A stretch of 64,000 bases of DNA from DAOVFN01 sp964484305 (GCA_964484305.1 CAZAEI010000001.1:1-64000); one strand, 5' to 3'. Positions 46,353 to 55,829 are shown, numbered from the stretch's first letter. The notes: a model not told the origin generated them from the letters alone. Numbers and translations: made by a program.

Positions 46353-47819
46353 CTATTTCTTGAGTGAAAAAACGATGGTATCGAGCTTGGTCATCTCGTC
46401 TATGGAGTGGCCGATGCCCTCGCGGCCAAGGCCGGAGTCCTTGTCGCCGCCGAAGGGGAAGTTCCCCAGGCCGTGGGCCGGGTGGCCGTTGATTGTCACA
46501 GTGCCGTCCTCGAGGGCCCTGGCCGTCTTTATGGCCTTGTCGATGTCCTGGGTGAACACGCTGGCGTCCAGGCCATACCTGGACTGGTTGGCCACCCTGA
46601 TGGCCTCTGCCTGGTCCCTGACCCTCATAATCGTGACAACAGGGCCAAAGGTCTCCTCCCAGGCAATCCTCATGTCAGTGGTGACATGGTCTAGAACAGT
46701 GGGCGGGTAGTAGAGACCCTTCAGGCGCTTACCTCCCAGGAGGACTCTTGCTCCCTTCTCCCTGGCATCCCCCACAAGGGATTCCACCTTTTCAAGGGCC
46801 CCCCTGTTAATCAGGGGGCCTATCATGGTCTTGGGGTTCGGGGTCGGGCCGACCCTCCAGGACTTGGCGCCCCTGACCAGGAGCCTGGTGAATTTATCGG
46901 CTATCTTCTTTTCCACGATTATCCTGGAGAGGGCGTCGCACCTCTGGCCAGAGTACTTGAGCGCGCCGCTGAGGCATTCCCTGGTTGCCAGGTCGAGGTC
47001 AGCGTCCGCAAATACCAGGGCAGGGCCCTTGCCCCCAAGCTCCAGGTGGAGCTTCTTCATCCCGGCCTTGGTGGCTATGCGCTTTCCTACCTGGGTGCTG
47101 CCTGTGAAGGATATCATGTTTACCCTGGGGTGGGTTACAAGGAAGTCCCCTATCTCGGAGCTGGAGCCTGTTATGACATTGAAGACCCCCTTGGGAACCC
47201 CGGCCAGCTCGGCCAGCCTTGCGAACATGAGCATGCATATGGGGTCATCTGAGGCTGCCTTGAGGACAACGGAATTCCCGGCTGCCAGGGCAGGGGCCAC
47301 CTTGGATATGCTTATGAAGAGCGGGTAGTTGAAGGGTGATATTGCAAGGACCACCCCGAGGGGTTTTCTGGTAACAATGGCCATCCTGTGTGAGGTCCCT
47401 GGAACCAGGTCCCCGGGGATGAACTCTGTTGAGAACTTCCTGGCCTCCTCAGCTGCCAGGTGGAGCCTCTCGGCCGTAGCCTTAACCTCGCCCTCTGCGT
47501 AGTGGACTGGCTTTCCGGCCTCCCTGGATATGGTCTTTACAAGGTCGTTCCTGTGCTCCCTGACGAGCTCTGATATCCTGTCAAGGAGCTCCACCCTCTC
47601 CACGGTGTCCATGCCAGCTATTGCGGGTCTCGCCCTGAAGGCCGCGTTTACTGCGGCATCGGCGTCCTTCTTGAGCGCAGAGGGAACCCTTCCCACAAGG
47701 GAGCTGTCAGAGGGGTCCCTTACCTCAAAACTCTGCCCCCCAGAGGCCCTGACCCACCGGCCGCCAATGAACATCTTGTAATCTTTTCCGGCCCTCACGG
47801 GCTTCCAGATGTCTGCCAT
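46353..47819 (-). CDS. gapN: Non-phosphorylating glyceraldehyde-3-phosphate dehydrogenase (GAPN)
   Basis: About 488 residues, aldehyde dehydrogenase superfamily. AISPFNYPLFISISKVAPALAAGN, the catalytic glutamate in LHLELGGKGPALV and the catalytic cysteine in YSGQRCDALSR, then EETFGPVVTIMR and FPFGGDKDSGLGREGIG. Archaeal GAPN oxidises glyceraldehyde 3-phosphate to 3-phosphoglycerate with NAD(P). Other aldehyde dehydrogenases are possible, but the sequence and the neighbouring FBPase fit GAPN. A TTATAAGC box (47849-47856) on this strand is the likely promoter; it is divergent from fbp. Confidence 0.88.
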   Translation of the reverse strand: MADIWKPVRAGKDYKMFIGGRWVRASGGQSFEVRDPSDSSLVGRVPSALKKDADAAVNAAFRARPAIAGMDTVERVELLDRISELVREHRNDLVKTISREAGKPVHYAEGEVKATAERLHLAAEEARKFSTEFIPGDLVPGTSHRMAIVTRKPLGVVLAISPFNYPLFISISKVAPALAAGNSVVLKAASDDPICMLMFARLAELAGVPKGVFNVITGSSSEIGDFLVTHPRVNMISFTGSTQVGKRIATKAGMKKLHLELGGKGPALVFADADLDLATRECLSGALKYSGQRCDALSRIIVEKKIADKFTRLLVRGAKSWRVGPTPNPKTMIGPLINRGALEKVESLVGDAREKGARVLLGGKRLKGLYYPPTVLDHVTTDMRIAWEETFGPVVTIMRVRDQAEAIRVANQSRYGLDASVFTQDIDKAIKTARALEDGTVTINGHPAHGLGNFPFGGDKDSGLGREGIGHSIDEMTKLDTIVFSLKK

Positions 47820-47909
47820 ACCATCAGTTAATATTTGGATGGGGTCTGTTATAAGCTTTGGTTCCAGGGCTGCCAAAGATATATATATCTGCAGGGGGAA
47901 TTATAACCC

Positions 47910-49019
47910 ATGGCAGAGAACAGGATTACTCTTTCTGTGGTGAAAGCTGACATTGGTTCAATAGGCGGCCATATCAAGCCGAGCCAGGAGCTAATCAATA
48001 CTGTCAGGAAGCATGTCGAGGAGAGCGGGGCAGGCCTGCTCAGGGACTTCTGTGTGAGCTCAACGGGAGATGACATTGCAATACTCATGACCCATGACCA
48101 TGGCAAGGCCAGCAAGGATGTGCATAAGCTGGCCTGGGACGCCTTCCTGGAAGGGACAGAGGTTGCCAAGGAGCAGGGCCTCTATGGAGCAGGCCAGGAC
48201 CTGCTCAAGAGCTCGTTCTCTGGGAACGTAAAGGGTATGGGGCCTGCTGTGTGCGAGATGGAGATAAGGGAGAGGCCGAACGAGCCCTTCCTGTTCTTTG
48301 CAGCAGACAAGACCGACCCGGGGGCCTACAACCTTCCGCTCTTCCTGAGTTTCTCTGACCCAATGCACTGCGCAGGGCTCCTGCTTTCCCCGAAACTGAA
48401 CAAGGGATTCACGTTCAATGTAATGGATGTAAACCACACCAAAGGCGACAGGGTGATACCACTCAATACCCCGGAGGAGATATACGATCTCGCGGCCCTT
48501 TTACGGGATAATGAAAGGTTTGTAGTGGAGTCCATCTTCACGAGGTCCTCGAATGAGCAGGCTGCTGTAGTGAGCACCACCAGATTGCACAACATCGCAG
48601 GCAAGTACACAGGAAAGGACGACCCTGTAATGCTTGTGAGAACCCAGAAGAACTTTCCTGCAACAGGGGAGGTCCTCTCACCGTACAACATAGGCCACCT
48701 TGTGGCGGGCTTCATGAGAGGCTCCCATGTAGGGCCGCTCATGCCAGTGAAGCTCAACTCGACAATATCGTACTTTGACGGCCCGCCCGTGGTGACATGC
48801 GCTGCGTTCTGCATGCACAATGGCAAGCTGACAGAGCCAGTGGATGCATTTGACCATCCCTACTGGGACTATGTAAGAGGGGAAGTCTCAAGGAAGGCCA
48901 CTGATATCAGGAGGCAGGGATTCTCTGGCGCAGCCATGCTCCCATACAGCGAGCTCGAGTACGGGGGGATAGTTGATATACTCAAGAGGCTTGACAAGAG
49001 GTTCAGCATAAAGAAGTAA
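47910..49019 (+). CDS. fbp: Fructose-1,6-bisphosphate aldolase/phosphatase (class V FBPase)
   Basis: 369 residues, the normal length. This archaeal bifunctional enzyme joins triose phosphates and removes one phosphate to give fructose 6-phosphate, which makes gluconeogenesis one-way. Family markers: TLSVVKADIGSIGGHIKPS, DDIAILMTHDHG, FLFFAADKTDPGAYN, SFSDPMHCAGLLLSP, and the C-terminal EYGGIVDIL. An ATATATATA box lies about 25 bases before the ATG. Divergent gapN on the other side suggests opposite control of glycolysis and gluconeogenesis from one 90-base region. Confidence 0.95.
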   Translation: MAENRITLSVVKADIGSIGGHIKPSQELINTVRKHVEESGAGLLRDFCVSSTGDDIAILMTHDHGKASKDVHKLAWDAFLEGTEVAKEQGLYGAGQDLLKSSFSGNVKGMGPAVCEMEIRERPNEPFLFFAADKTDPGAYNLPLFLSFSDPMHCAGLLLSPKLNKGFTFNVMDVNHTKGDRVIPLNTPEEIYDLAALLRDNERFVVESIFTRSSNEQAAVVSTTRLHNIAGKYTGKDDPVMLVRTQKNFPATGEVLSPYNIGHLVAGFMRGSHVGPLMPVKLNSTISYFDGPPVVTCAAFCMHNGKLTEPVDAFDHPYWDYVRGEVSRKATDIRRQGFSGAAMLPYSELEYGGIVDILKRLDKRFSIKK

Positions 49020-49067
49020 CGTGTTCTTACTGTCGTTTTTTAATATCCCTGGTTATAATTATTTACA

Positions 49068-51362
49068 ATGAAAACCAGGTTCGTTCTGTGGTTCGAGGAG
49101 ATAGGCAGAGGGGATGTCAACCTTGTTGGCGGGAAGTGTGCCAGCCTCGGTGAGCTCTCCAGGAAGACAGGAGTGCCCACGCTTCCCGGGTTTGCAATAA
49201 CAGCGGATGCCTACAGCCATTTTCTTGAGAAGGCCAGGCTCAGGGATTTCATAAGGAAGTCCCTGGAGGGCCTGGACACCCACAACCTCAGGGACCTTGC
49301 CAGGAGGGGCAAGGCCATAAGGAGAAGGATTTCGGCGGCGGCCATTCCGCCAGAGATTGACGGGGAGATAAAGAGGGCCTACCAGAGGCTCGGAGCAAGA
49401 CTGGGAATAGCGAACCCCTATGTGGCAGTGAGGTCATCTGCCACTGCCGAGGACCTTCCCGGTGCGAGCTTTGCAGGCCAGCAGGAGACCTATCTCAATG
49501 TGGAGGGGGAGGCAGACCTTATAAACAAGGTCAAGCTCTGCATAGCATCGCTCTTTACAGACAGGTCGATATCCTACAGGGTGGATAAGGGCTTCGACCA
49601 CCTCAAGGTCAAGCTCTCTGTGGGGGTCCAGAAGATGGGGAGAAGCGACATTGGCTCTGCAGGGGTGATGTTCACCATAGACCCTGACTCGGGTTTTGAC
49701 AAGGTCGTGGTCATAAACGGCTCCTATGGACTGGGTGAATACCTTGTTCAGGGCAAGATCATTCCGGATGAGTTCATGGTATTCAAGCCCACAATGAAGC
49801 TCCTGGAAAGGATTCTGGGAAAAAAGAGGATAAAGCTGGTCAGGGGCGGACGGGGCAACATCGAGGAGAGGGTTAGCCCAGAGGACCAGGCCGAGTTCTG
49901 CCTCACTGACGAGCAGGTAGTGGAGCTTGCAAGACACGCTGTCAGCATAGAGAAGCACTACAAGTCCCCCATGGACATCGAGTGGGTGCTGGACGGGGAA
50001 TCCGGTAAGATGTACATAGTCCAGGCCAGGCCTGAGACCGTCTACTCCCAGAAAAAAAAGAACATAATAAAGGATTATGTCCTCAAGGAGGAGGGCAAGC
50101 TCCTTCTGGCAGGCACGGCAATAGGGAGGAAGATAGGTGTGGGAAGGGTCAATGTCATTAAGAGCACCAGGCATATTAACAGGTTCAAGGTTGGTGAGGT
50201 CCTGGTCACTGACATGACTGACCCTGACTGGGAGCCCATCATGAAGATGGCCTCTGCAATAATAACCAATAAAGGGAGTAAGACCTCGCACGCAGCGATT
50301 GTATCCAGGGAGCTTGGGGTGCCCTGCATCGTAGGGACACTGAACGCAACAGATGTCCTGAAGAACGGCCAGGAGTTGACAGTGGACTGCTCAACAGGCC
50401 AGGGCAGGATATTCAGGGGCTTCATGAAGTTCGAGGTTCTGGAAAAGGATGTCAGCAGGATTCCCAGGACAAGGACCAGGGTGATGATTAACACAGGAGA
50501 GCCCAACAAGGCGTTCAGCCTTGCAAGGCTCCCTGTGGATGGGGTGGGCCTCGCAAGGGAGGAGTTCATAATATCCAGCTATGTTGGCGAGCATCCCCTT
50601 CACCTCCTCAATACAGGCCAGGGAGGGAGGTACATAGACGCCCTGGCCAGGGGCATAGGCAAGATAGCGGCTGCATTCTATCCGAGGCCGGTGATAGTGA
50701 GGCTCTCGGACTTCAAGTCAGATGAGTATGCAAACCTAAAGGGTGGGAGGGAATTCGAGCCCGAGGAGGCAAACCCCATGATAGGGTGGAGGGGGGCCTC
50801 CAGGTACACTGACAAGGTCTTCTACCTCGCATTCGAGCTGGAGTGCAGGGCCCTGAAGAGGGTGAGGGAGAAGATGGGTCTCAAGAATATTATAGTTATG
50901 GTTCCATTCTGCAGGACCCCTGAGGAGGGCAGGGATGTCCTCAAGATGATGTCCAGGTTCGGCCTCACCAGGAAGGCTGGCTGGAGGTTCTATGTTATGG
51001 CAGAGATACCCAGCAACATCATCCTTGCGGAGGAGTATGCCAGGATATTCGACGGCTTCAGCATAGGGAGCAACGACCTCACCCAGCTCACCCTGGGTCT
51101 GGACAGGAACTCCCAGAGACTGCAGTACCTCTTTGATGAGAGGCACCCGGCTGTAAAGAAGTCCATAAGTATGCTTATAGAGAAGGCGCATAAGAACAGG
51201 CCCCCCAGGCCAGTGGGGATATGCGGGGAGGCCCCGTCAAACTACCCTGACTTCACGGAGTTCCTGGTTAAGGAAGGCATAGACGCAATTTCAGTTGAGC
51301 CTGACATGGCCCTGAAGACCATCCTCCTGGTGAACAGGGTGGAGAAGAGGCTCAGGAAGTAG
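49068..51362 (+). CDS. ppsA: Phosphoenolpyruvate synthase
   Basis: 764 residues. ATP-binding domain at the N-terminus (LVGGKCASLGEL, AVRSSATAEDLPGASFAGQQETYLNV), the phosphohistidine domain near 380-420 (ITNKGSKTSHAAIVSRELGVPCIVG), and a PEP-binding TIM barrel (IGSNDLTQLTLGLDRNS and ICGEAPSNYPDF). It converts pyruvate, ATP and water to PEP, AMP and phosphate. All three domains are intact. With fbp just upstream on the same strand this is a gluconeogenic pair. Confidence 0.95.
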   Translation: MKTRFVLWFEEIGRGDVNLVGGKCASLGELSRKTGVPTLPGFAITADAYSHFLEKARLRDFIRKSLEGLDTHNLRDLARRGKAIRRRISAAAIPPEIDGEIKRAYQRLGARLGIANPYVAVRSSATAEDLPGASFAGQQETYLNVEGEADLINKVKLCIASLFTDRSISYRVDKGFDHLKVKLSVGVQKMGRSDIGSAGVMFTIDPDSGFDKVVVINGSYGLGEYLVQGKIIPDEFMVFKPTMKLLERILGKKRIKLVRGGRGNIEERVSPEDQAEFCLTDEQVVELARHAVSIEKHYKSPMDIEWVLDGESGKMYIVQARPETVYSQKKKNIIKDYVLKEEGKLLLAGTAIGRKIGVGRVNVIKSTRHINRFKVGEVLVTDMTDPDWEPIMKMASAIITNKGSKTSHAAIVSRELGVPCIVGTLNATDVLKNGQELTVDCSTGQGRIFRGFMKFEVLEKDVSRIPRTRTRVMINTGEPNKAFSLARLPVDGVGLAREEFIISSYVGEHPLHLLNTGQGGRYIDALARGIGKIAAAFYPRPVIVRLSDFKSDEYANLKGGREFEPEEANPMIGWRGASRYTDKVFYLAFELECRALKRVREKMGLKNIIVMVPFCRTPEEGRDVLKMMSRFGLTRKAGWRFYVMAEIPSNIILAEEYARIFDGFSIGSNDLTQLTLGLDRNSQRLQYLFDERHPAVKKSISMLIEKAHKNRPPRPVGICGEAPSNYPDFTEFLVKEGIDAISVEPDMALKTILLVNRVEKRLRK

Positions 51363-51759
51363 GATAAAGGGACAGAACCTTATCTCTGATGATATCTCTT
51401 ATCTCCCTGATTTTACGGATATCCTTATTATGCGGGTCCTCTATGTCCCAAAAAGTAACCTTTTCGGATTCCTTCATGTATTCGGGGCAGACATCCCTCC
51501 TGGCCATGAAAAGGCATCTGTCGCAATCGTCAAACATATCCCTTGTCAGGAGTTTGGGTCTCTGGCCTGAAATGTCTATCCCGGCCTCAGACATGAGCTT
51601 GATTAACCCGTCCGGCAGGATTTTGTATCTTTCTGCTGCATGCGGATTCAATCCTGCGCTGGATGCAGAGCTAAAACCACTATAAAACTTGTTATGGAAA
51701 CCCTCTGCCATCTGGCTCCTGCCTACATTCCCGCTGCATATATAAAGAACCCTTTCCAT
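51352..51759 (-). CDS. Low-molecular-weight phosphotyrosine phosphatase/arsenate reductase-like
   Basis: 135 residues. The active-site P-loop VLYICSGNVGRSQMAEGF (C-x5-R-S) is at the N-terminus and the acid Asp in TFWDIEDPHN near residue 105. The fold fits both phosphotyrosine phosphatases and thioredoxin-type arsenate reductases; two further cysteines (DDCDRC, near 80) are in the region used by arsenate reductases, so either is possible. The end overlaps ppsA on the opposite strand by 11 bases. Confidence 0.85.
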   Translation of the reverse strand: MERVLYICSGNVGRSQMAEGFHNKFYSGFSSASSAGLNPHAAERYKILPDGLIKLMSEAGIDISGQRPKLLTRDMFDDCDRCLFMARRDVCPEYMKESEKVTFWDIEDPHNKDIRKIREIRDIIRDKVLSLYPTS

Positions 51760-51792
51760 GCAAAAACAATGACCATAAAGAATAAAAGCAGA

Positions 51793-52287
51793 TTATTTCT
51801 TGAGTATATCTGCGTGCCTCATTATCCTCTTATAGGTCTGGTCAAGGGTCTCGGGCATGACCTTGGTACCCATCAGGGATTCCATGAAGCCGGCCTCCTT
51901 TGCATACCTCGGGACTATCTGGAAGTGCAGGTGGGTTATTGACTGTCCGGAGGAGCTTCCAAGGTTCATGCCTGCATTGAATCCCACCGGGCTGAGGGCC
52001 TTCCTGAGGAGCCTGATTGTTCTCTTAATCATGTCACAGAAATGGGTGAACTCCTCTTCAGTGAGCTGCTCAGGCCACTCAACGTGGCGGAGAGGCACGA
52101 CCTGGAGGTGGCCCACATTGTAGGGAAAGATGTTCATGATGACCATGAGCAGACTGTCCCTGTATATAACCTTCTTGGGAACCCTGGGGTCGTCCCTGGC
52201 AATGCCGCAGAAGACACAGCCCTTGTAGGGCTTCCTCTTTCCGACCCACTTCATCCTGCCTGGTGACCAGAGATAGTCCCTGTACAT
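51793..52287 (-). CDS. HIT-family nucleotide hydrolase/transferase
   Basis: 164 residues. Zinc-binding CVFCGIA near residue 25, the hydrophobic IFPYNVGHLQVVPLRHVEWPEQLT, and the active site THLHFQIVPRY, where the third histidine of the triad is Gln, as in GalT/Ap4A phosphorylase-like members. Likely acts on dinucleoside polyphosphates or nucleotidyl conjugates. The ATG at 52287 lies directly next to the stop of tpiA, so the two are co-transcribed. Confidence 0.87.
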   Translation of the reverse strand: MYRDYLWSPGRMKWVGKRKPYKGCVFCGIARDDPRVPKKVIYRDSLLMVIMNIFPYNVGHLQVVPLRHVEWPEQLTEEEFTHFCDMIKRTIRLLRKALSPVGFNAGMNLGSSSGQSITHLHFQIVPRYAKEAGFMESLMGTKVMPETLDQTYKRIMRHADILKK

Positions 52288-52288
52288 G

Positions 52289-52954
52289 CTAACCAAACCC
52301 CTTTAACAATTCCTTGACTGCACGCTCCGGCCTGGGTGACTTGATCACAGAGGAGGCGACCAAAACCCCACATGTCCCGAGCTCCAGGGCCCTGGAAACA
52401 TCCTCACCTGTTGATATGCCTGCGCCGCACAGCACCCTGTTTCTGGGGTTGGCCCTGCGGGCAATCTCCACTGACCTGCCTATCACATGGGGCTTGGCCT
52501 GGGAGACCGAAACCCCTGTCCCTATTAGCTCAGGGGGCTCGACTGCAATGTAGTCTGGCTTCATGGCCGCTATCCTGCTCACCATGACTGTATAGGGAGC
52601 ACAGCACACTGTTGTTAACTTATTCTCCCTGGCCCTTTTTATCCGTTCCCCTATCTCATGGAGGTTCAGGCGCCTCTCAGAGTGGTTTATCAGGGTCCCG
52701 CTTGCTCCGGCCGCCTTCACGGCTTCTGGGAGTATATGCCCTGTATGGGCACCGGGCCTGACTGCATCGATATGCTGGGCAAATGTGGGGGTTATTTTGG
52801 AAACTGGTGCTATGTCCGGGGGCTGGACAGAAAGGATAATCTCTGCCATGGATGTTCTGGAGAGCCTCCTGCATATTTGTGCAAGCCTGAGGGCATGCCT
52901 GCCGATGCCCTGCCCGTAGGCCTTGGTGTTGATAAGAAGGATGTACTTCTTCAT
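52289..52954 (-). CDS. tpiA: Triosephosphate isomerase (archaeal type)
   Basis: 221 residues, the short archaeal form. LINTKAYGQ (catalytic Lys region), FAQHIDAVRPGAHTG, TLINHSERR (catalytic His), YIAVEPPELIGTG (catalytic Glu) and VLCGAGISTGEDVSRALELGTCGVLVASS. Interconverts dihydroxyacetone phosphate and glyceraldehyde 3-phosphate. Complements the GAPN, FBPase, enolase and PEP synthase encoded nearby. Confidence 0.95.
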   Translation of the reverse strand: MKKYILLINTKAYGQGIGRHALRLAQICRRLSRTSMAEIILSVQPPDIAPVSKITPTFAQHIDAVRPGAHTGHILPEAVKAAGASGTLINHSERRLNLHEIGERIKRARENKLTTVCCAPYTVMVSRIAAMKPDYIAVEPPELIGTGVSVSQAKPHVIGRSVEIARRANPRNRVLCGAGISTGEDVSRALELGTCGVLVASSVIKSPRPERAVKELLKGFG

Positions 52955-53014
52955 TGTTATATTAATATCCCAGCTGCTTAATAAAACCCCGTGGATTGCC
53001 CTGCCCTGGGAATC

Positions 53015-53221
53015 CTATTTCTTAAGTTTCTCCAGAAGCCTTCGTTTCACAAGGGGCCCGCGCTCTTTCCTGGCGCGCTCGCCGGCAAGCTTTATCAGTC
53101 CCAGACCTATAACCATGGAGCCAAACAAGAGGTTGAAGGTAGTTGCCTCCTCGAAGATAAGCAGCAGGGCAAGCATTGCGGTAATGACAAACCACAACCA
53201 GAAGAGTTTGTCCCACATCAT
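53015..53221 (-). CDS. Small two-helix membrane protein, unknown
   Basis: 68 residues: two hydrophobic segments (about 5-23 and 28-46) and a basic tail (GERARKERGPLVKRRLLEKLKK). Its ATG overlaps the stop of the preceding coiled-coil gene (ATGATG). No family recognised; the pair may form a small membrane complex. Confidence 0.6.
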   Translation of the reverse strand: MMWDKLFWLWFVITAMLALLLIFEEATTFNLLFGSMVIGLGLIKLAGERARKERGPLVKRRLLEKLKK

Positions 53222-53403
53222 TTCCCCCCCAGAACCTTCAAAACAGACTTATCCATCTTGATGCCGCTCTGCCTGGCGGCCTTGAGCGATGCAAGCTCCC
53301 TCTCAAGTCGCCTGATGGCCCCTTCATGCTCTTTAAGGCGCCTGTTCAGGGCAGTCACCAGCTCGTCCAGAAACGCCTCGAGGTCTATTTTCTCGTCTGA
53401 CAT
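53218..53403 (-). CDS. Small coiled-coil protein, unknown
   Basis: 61 residues. An acidic start, then a long heptad helix (FLDELVTALNRRLKEHEGAIRRLERELASLKAAR) and a short basic end. It overlaps the small membrane protein gene by four bases, so the two are translated together. It probably dimerises. No family recognised. Confidence 0.6.
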   Translation of the reverse strand: MSDEKIDLEAFLDELVTALNRRLKEHEGAIRRLERELASLKAARQSGIKMDKSVLKVLGGK

Positions 53404-53474
53404 AGCATTTCTTTTAGTAAATAGAGGAAAGCTTTTTTAGCCTACCAGGCCCCTCCAGGCTTAAGGGGGAGCCA

Positions 53475-53678
53475 TCAGATGAGCTCGAACTTGCCCTTCA
53501 CTGACTTCGGGTTGATGGGCCGGACCTTTCCCTCCCTGGCCAGCCAGCCGAGCCCCATGCTGACCTCCTTCAGGGTCAGACCAGTAGTCTTCTGGAGCTG
53601 GGTCAGGGTGTTGCTGCCCTTGCTGAGGGCCTCCCAGACCCTTCCGGCATTGACCCCAAAGTATTCATTAGCCTCCAT
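53475..53678 (-). CDS. Winged-helix protein (DUF2582-like) downstream of parA
   Basis: 67 residues from the ATG at 53678, 5 bases after GGAGG; the longer frame starts inside parA. FGVNAGRVWEALSKGSNTLTQLQKTTGLTLKEVSMGLGWLAREGKVRPI is a compact winged helix of the type found in archaeal and some bacterial DUF2582 proteins. It begins one base after the parA stop and could be the DNA-binding partner of ParA in place of ParB. Confidence 0.75.
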   Translation of the reverse strand: MEANEYFGVNAGRVWEALSKGSNTLTQLQKTTGLTLKEVSMGLGWLAREGKVRPINPKSVKGKFELI

Positions 53679-53679
53679 G

Positions 53680-54423
53680 TCAACCTCCAAGAAATTCCTC
53701 AGTAAGCCGCTGGTAGGCATAAGCCCCCCGGCTCTCCTTGTTGTAGAGCATAATGGGCATGTTGCTTCTCGGTGCCTCGGCAAGGTCCACATTTATGGGT
53801 ATCACTGTATCAAAGACTCCCCTTCCATAGACCTTCCTAATCTCCCCCTCCATCCTGGCTGTGAGGTTGTTTCTCCTGTCGTGCATGGTGAGGACGTAGC
53901 CCCTCACCGACAGCCCGGGGTTTATCTCCCTCTTCACCATATTCACGGTGTTCATGAGCTGCTCCACACCCCTGGTGGCCAGGTGGTGGACCTGCACAGG
54001 AACGAGAACAGAGTCAGATGCAGTAAGCGCATTCACAGTAAGCATGCCCAGGGAGGGTGGGGTGTCTATCAGAACATAGTCATATGCATGGCTCTTGAGC
54101 TTCCTCTTGAGCTTGAACTGCATGCCGGGGTCGTTCATAATCTCGACCTGGGCGGCGCTCAGTTTCTGGCTGGCTGGCACAAGGTGGAGGTTCTTTATGC
54201 TGGTTGGAACAGCCACGTCCCTTAGCCTGGTCCTGTCATCGGCCAGGAGCATACTGGAATCCCTTTTGTGCGGCCTGCCTGAGAGATACTCCGTGGTATT
54301 GGCCTGGGGATCGAGGTCAAGAACCAGAACCTTCTTGCCTCTCTGGGCAAGACTGGATGCAAGATTGACGCACAAATCTGTTTTTCCGACACCGCCCTTC
54401 TGATTTGCAACAGTGATTATCAT
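53680..54423 (-). CDS. parA: ParA-family ATPase
   Basis: 247 residues. The deviant Walker A ANQKGGVGKTDLCVNLA at the N-terminus, VLVLDLDPQANTTEYLSG (switch), DYVLIDTPPSLGMLTVNAL (Walker B), and NNLTARMEGEIR. ParA proteins position chromosomes, plasmids or large complexes on the nucleoid. No ParB-like gene follows; instead a winged-helix gene directly adjoins. The promoter region, shared with the divergent GT4 gene, contains the palindrome TTTGTTTAAACAAA. Confidence 0.9.
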   Translation of the reverse strand: MIITVANQKGGVGKTDLCVNLASSLAQRGKKVLVLDLDPQANTTEYLSGRPHKRDSSMLLADDRTRLRDVAVPTSIKNLHLVPASQKLSAAQVEIMNDPGMQFKLKRKLKSHAYDYVLIDTPPSLGMLTVNALTASDSVLVPVQVHHLATRGVEQLMNTVNMVKREINPGLSVRGYVLTMHDRRNNLTARMEGEIRKVYGRGVFDTVIPINVDLAEAPRSNMPIMLYNKESRGAYAYQRLTEEFLGG

Positions 54424-54486
54424 GTTTTATATTATTATACGGCCTGGCTTAAATGTTTTCACTGGAATTGAGCACAAATCGCTGTT

Positions 54487-54500
54487 TTTGTTTAAACAAA
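54487..54500. promoter_or_regulatory. Palindrome TTTGTTTAAACAAA between parA and the GT4 gene
   Basis: A perfect 14-base palindrome in the 150-base divergent promoter region, about 64 bases upstream of the parA start. It might be an operator or centromere-like site for ParA and its winged-helix partner. AT-rich palindromes of this size can occur by chance in promoter DNA. Confidence 0.3.
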
Positions 54501-54573
54501 GCTTTATCTTGGCCGGGGGGTATAATATAACTATACATGATCAGCGTCGGGTGCGGATTAGATGGAGTAGGAA

Positions 54574-55773
54574 ATGAAGGTATTGATGTTGGGGTGGGAA
54601 TTCCCCCCCTTTAGTTCTGGCGGTCTGGGCACGCATTGCTATAACATCACAAGGGCCCTGAGCAAGAGGGGTGTGGATGTAACCTTTGTCATGCCCGGCT
54701 CCTCTGATGACGTGCACTCTGATTTTGTCAGGATAATCAGTGCAGGAAAACAGAAGCTGATAAAGGTCGGGGTCTCCCTCAAGCCCTACCTGCCGAGCCT
54801 TCCGATAACAGCGGCCAGGAATTCCAGGGTTAGCAACGACAAGGTTTACGGGTATGGGTTCTTTGAGGACGTCCGCAGGTATACAGAGATGGCCTCCCAG
54901 GCAGTCAGGGATGTGGATTGCGATGTGATTCACTGCCATGACTGGATGACCTTCCCTGCGGGGATAAGGGCAAAGGAGGAGAAGGAGAAACCACTTGTTG
55001 TCACCGTACACTCCACTGAATTCGACAGGAGCGGCTCGCTGTGCCCCAACCCATGGATATCGGATATCGAGTGGAAGGGGATGTACCACGCTGACAGGGT
55101 TATTACTGTCAGCAGATACATGAAGAACCAGATTATGGAGAGGTATGGTGTGCCCGGGGACAAGATAGAGGTTGTCCACAATTCAATCGATATGGGGCGC
55201 TACTCAAAAAGGAAAATCCGGTTCGGTCTTGACGAGAAGATTGTGCTCTTCCTGGGAAGGCTGACCCTCCAGAAGGGACCCGACTACTTCCTCCGGGCAG
55301 CCAAGAGGGTCCTGGATAATTATAAGAGCGTCAGGTTCATTGTGGTGGGAACAGGGGATATGCTTCCCCAGCTTATTGATTCAAGTATAAATATGGGCAT
55401 AAGCAACAGGGTTATATTCACCGGTTTCCAGGAAGAGATAGATGATTACTACAGAATGGCTGACCTCTATGTGATGCCCTCGGTATCAGAGCCCTTTGGC
55501 ATAACCGCCCTGGAGGCCATGGCCTCGGAAACACCCGTCATAGTTTCCAGGCAGTCCGGGGTCTCAGAGGTTGTAAACCACAAGCTCTCTGTTGATTTCT
55601 GGGATGTAGACGAACTCGCGAGCAAGATGCTGGGAACCCTCAGGTATGAATGCGTCAGGAGGGAGATGGGCAGCAACGGCCACAGGGAGGTCAGCAGGAT
55701 GAGCTGGCTTGACGTGGCAGACAGGACCATGGAGGTCTATTCAGAAACCATGAAGTGCCACCCAGCAGGTTGA
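54574..55773 (+). CDS. Glycosyltransferase, GT4 family (GT-B fold)
   Basis: 399 residues. MLGWEFPPFSSGGLGTHCYNITRALSKRG at the N-terminus (glycine-rich sugar-nucleotide loop), DVIHCHDWMTFPAGI, DRVITVSRYMKNQI, and the C-terminal donor site LFLGRLTLQKGPDYFLRAAKR and MPSVSEPFGITALEAMASETPVI. It resembles starch/glycogen synthase-like retaining transferases. Its direct neighbour is a GH57 enzyme and a GT3 glycogen synthase follows, so an alpha-glucan role is likely, though other sugar acceptors are possible. Confidence 0.88.
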   Translation: MKVLMLGWEFPPFSSGGLGTHCYNITRALSKRGVDVTFVMPGSSDDVHSDFVRIISAGKQKLIKVGVSLKPYLPSLPITAARNSRVSNDKVYGYGFFEDVRRYTEMASQAVRDVDCDVIHCHDWMTFPAGIRAKEEKEKPLVVTVHSTEFDRSGSLCPNPWISDIEWKGMYHADRVITVSRYMKNQIMERYGVPGDKIEVVHNSIDMGRYSKRKIRFGLDEKIVLFLGRLTLQKGPDYFLRAAKRVLDNYKSVRFIVVGTGDMLPQLIDSSINMGISNRVIFTGFQEEIDDYYRMADLYVMPSVSEPFGITALEAMASETPVIVSRQSGVSEVVNHKLSVDFWDVDELASKMLGTLRYECVRREMGSNGHREVSRMSWLDVADRTMEVYSETMKCHPAG

Positions 55774-55829
55774 GTGTCTTCGGCTCGGTCAAGTATAAAT
55801 TGAGCCAAGATAATATTTTAGTGGATTCA

